Shown piece by piece: positions 4,721 through 5,835 of a stretch of 5,835 bases of DNA. A program made the translations under genes and the position numbers. The notes under the pieces were generated by a model. That model had not been told where the DNA came from and ran no database searches. It was given only the letters and a program-made list of their open reading frames with translations. Position 1 is the stretch's first letter; each line of letters starts with the position of its first letter. This DNA is from Candidatus Aenigmatarchaeota archaeon (lineage in GTDB: Archaea; Aenigmatarchaeota; Aenigmatarchaeia; QMZP01): positions 1-5,835 of the forward strand of contig JACQOC010000030.1 in assembly GCA_016202785.1 (NCBI GenBank), given 5' to 3'.

Positions 4721-5835
4721 TTAGCCAAAGGTTATGGTGGCCGAACTGTCCATGTCGATCCAGTAGCCTTTGCCCGGCTCGAACGCGGTCAGGTCGCTGA
4801 ACTCGGCAAAGTCCGGGTTATAGGTCTTCCAGGCGGAGAGCGCGGCGCTGTAGGTCATCACCGAGCTGTATTGGCCGGCGATGCTGGCCAGGCCGGTGCT
4901 GATGTCGCGCGCCACCAGCGACGGGTAGCCGATCAGGTTCCAGCCGGGTTCCAGGCTTATGCTCAGGTTGGCAGCAGCGGTGCCGGTAACGGTAAGCGTG
5001 CCGGATGCGGTGGCCCTTATCCAGTAGCCTTTGCCGGCATCGATGCTGGTAAGGGTGCTGGCCCCGGGATTGGCCGGTTCATGCACCTGCCAGGTGCTGG
5101 AATAGTAGGTCATCGCCTTGTCGTAGCTGATGCCGCCCAGCACGTTGGCGATAGCCGCGTCGGCAGGTTGCAGCGGCAGCGAGATTAAGTTCCAGCCCGG
5201 TTGCACGGTAATGCTGAACGTCTGGTCCGGTTGCAGGGCAGATGGCGCGCTGCCCATGCCCGGCCCGGGAACGGCATTGCCCAGCCAGTCAGCGGCAGTG
5301 TCGGTGTCGGTTGCCGCCGGCGAGCGCTGGAGGGAAGTGCCGGTGGATGCGCCGACCTCCCAGCCGGCCACATGGCCTTCCCAAGCGACCATGTCCACTT
5401 CATTGCTGCCGTCCAGCAAGCGCAGCACGTCGCCGGAATTGCCCAGGCTCAGAGACAGGCCGGCCAGGCCCGGCGGCACGCCAAACAGGACGGTGAAGCC
5501 GGTCGCGTTCCTTGCCACTACCAAGTATGCGTCGGCCTCAACTAGCGTGCCGGTCGGGAAGGTGAAAATGCCGTTGTTGTCGCGCAGCTGCCAGCCGCCA
5601 ATATCGATGGCGGCTGCGGTCGGGTTGTAAAGCTCCAGCCATTCCTCGTCGTTGTCGCTGCCTGGCGTGTCGTAATAGACTTCAGACAGCAGCAGATGGC
5701 CGGCCGCGCTTTCTGGATACGGTGCGCTGCTGTTGCCTTCCGTTGCATTGTGTCCTCCGGTGGAACTGCTGCTGCCGGTCGTCGCATTGCCGGTGCTGTT
5801 GCCAATGGATTCATTGCTGCCGGTGCCGGCCGGCG
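4721..5835 (-). CDS. Extracellular lamin-tail protein, N-terminus beyond window
   Basis: The frame is open from the right edge to a TAA at 4721-4723, giving 370 visible residues with the true start outside the window. From the edge inwards, a Ser/Thr/Gly/Asn linker (about residues 1-45) holds five N-X-S/T sequons. A lamin-tail domain follows (about 47-192): LLLSEVYYDTPGSDNDEEW, then LELYNPT, IGGWQLRD and AYLVVARNATGF. In secreted proteins this fold serves for adhesion or as a binding module, often near nucleases or proteases, none of which is visible here. Two copies of a ~78-residue repeat (PGWNLI to GKGYWI) finish the protein. It ends six residues after the last conserved strand, with no membrane helix or sorting signal, so any anchor or catalytic domain must lie upstream. 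The next gene on this strand is the MopE-like surface protein, which suggests shared envelope roles. A TTG at 5524 could be read as a start, but it splits the lamin-tail domain and is rejected. Confidence 0.87.
   Translation of the reverse strand, partial: PAGTGSNESIGNSTGNATTGSSSSTGGHNATEGNSSAPYPESAAGHLLLSEVYYDTPGSDNDEEWLELYNPTAAAIDIGGWQLRDNNGIFTFPTGTLVEADAYLVVARNATGFTVLFGVPPGLAGLSLSLGNSGDVLRLLDGSNEVDMVAWEGHVAGWEVGASTGTSLQRSPAATDTDTAADWLGNAVPGPGMGSAPSALQPDQTFSITVQPGWNLISLPLQPADAAIANVLGGISYDKAMTYYSSTWQVHEPANPGASTLTSIDAGKGYWIRATASGTLTVTGTAAANLSISLEPGWNLIGYPSLVARDISTGLASIAGQYSSVMTYSAALSAWKTYNPDFAEFSDLTAFEPGKGYWIDMDSSATITFG
4724..4963 (-). repeat. GWNLI/GKGYWI protein repeat, copy 2
   Basis: This second copy starts ISLEPGWNLIGYP, has VMTYSAALSAW at the middle strand, and ends FEPGKGYWIDMDSSATITFG immediately before the stop. 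The key words PGWNLI, MTY and GKGYWI match copy 1, but the intervening residues differ, so the duplication is old and the copies are not simple DNA repeats. Confidence 0.8.
4979..5212 (-). repeat. GWNLI/GKGYWI protein repeat, copy 1
   Basis: This is the first of two adjacent protein-level repeats of about 78 residues. It starts ITVQPGWNLISLP, contains a MTYYSSTW strand and an alpha-helical stretch before it, and ends IDAGKGYWIRATASGTLTVTG. The layout (PGWNLI, hydrophobic helix, MTY...W, GKGYWI, closing beta strand) is common in secreted prokaryotic proteins. Function is unknown; a binding or structural role is likely. Confidence 0.8.
5258..5695 (-). other. Lamin-tail domain coding region
   Basis: This stretch encodes the beta-sandwich LTD pattern. 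It opens with a strand (HLLLSEVYYDTPG) and the acidic DNDEEWLELYNPT turn. IGGWQLRDNNGIFTFP and AYLVVARNATGF come next, then LSLGNSGDVLRLLDGSNEVD and a final GTSLQRSPAATDTDTAADW. The order and spacing match Pfam's LTD family as I know it. Boundaries are approximate. Confidence 0.85.
5726..5818 (-). other. Sequon-dense low-complexity linker
   Basis: The encoded linker is almost entirely Ser, Thr, Gly, Asn and Ala, with five N-X-S/T sites (NES, NST, NAT, NAT, NSS) in about 30 residues. It sits directly before the lamin-tail domain. It looks like a flexible, heavily glycosylated stalk; glycosylation itself is inferred. Confidence 0.7.

Noticed and set aside
5542..5814. 90-codon open frame on the minus strand near the right edge
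   Set aside because: It lies in a different frame from the lamin-tail protein, whose frame stays open to the edge and carries the domain.

Overview
The window most likely comes from an archaeon, probably a GC-rich member of the DPANN group, although phylum-level placement is a guess. Four things point this way. There is a HerA-type (DUF87) ATPase of an archaeal style. AT-rich, TATA-like boxes lie about 25 nt in front of two start codons, as in leaderless archaeal transcripts, and most starts lack a convincing Shine-Dalgarno. The surface proteins combine MopE-type DCDD/CNAIDDDCDG motifs, a TSP1-like motif, a lamin-tail domain and many N-glycosylation sequons. The small hypothetical genes are tightly packed. 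Most of the window is clearly GC-rich; the first ~220 bases and the intein are much less so.

Layout, left to right. Positions 1-223 (minus) hold the start of a small membrane protein whose ATG overlaps the stop of the next gene upstream (ATGA). Positions 220-2787 (minus) encode a HerA/FtsK-superfamily ATPase of 855 residues. It is interrupted inside its Walker A P-loop by a 424-residue intein with a LAGLIDADG homing endonuclease (1327-2598). A short divergent promoter region follows, then two small plus-strand genes (2853-3044 and 3079-3336) that look like diverged relatives of each other. The second converges on, and overlaps by 4 bases, a minus-strand surface protein gene (3333-4643) with a signal peptide, MopE-like motifs, a TSP1-like motif and a C-terminal membrane anchor. 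From 4721 to the right edge (minus) lies the 3' part of a second extracellular protein: a sequon-dense stalk, a lamin-tail domain, and two tandem GWNLI...GKGYWI repeats.

The ATPase and the small membrane protein are probably cotranscribed. The two surface-protein genes are consecutive on the same strand and may act together at the envelope, but an AT-rich box in the 77-base gap suggests the second has its own promoter. I see no rRNA, tRNA, CRISPR array, insertion sequence or convincing terminator. The most notable item is the apparently complete intein in the ATP-binding loop of the HerA-like ATPase. This unspliced enzyme should be inactive, so splicing may act as a control point.
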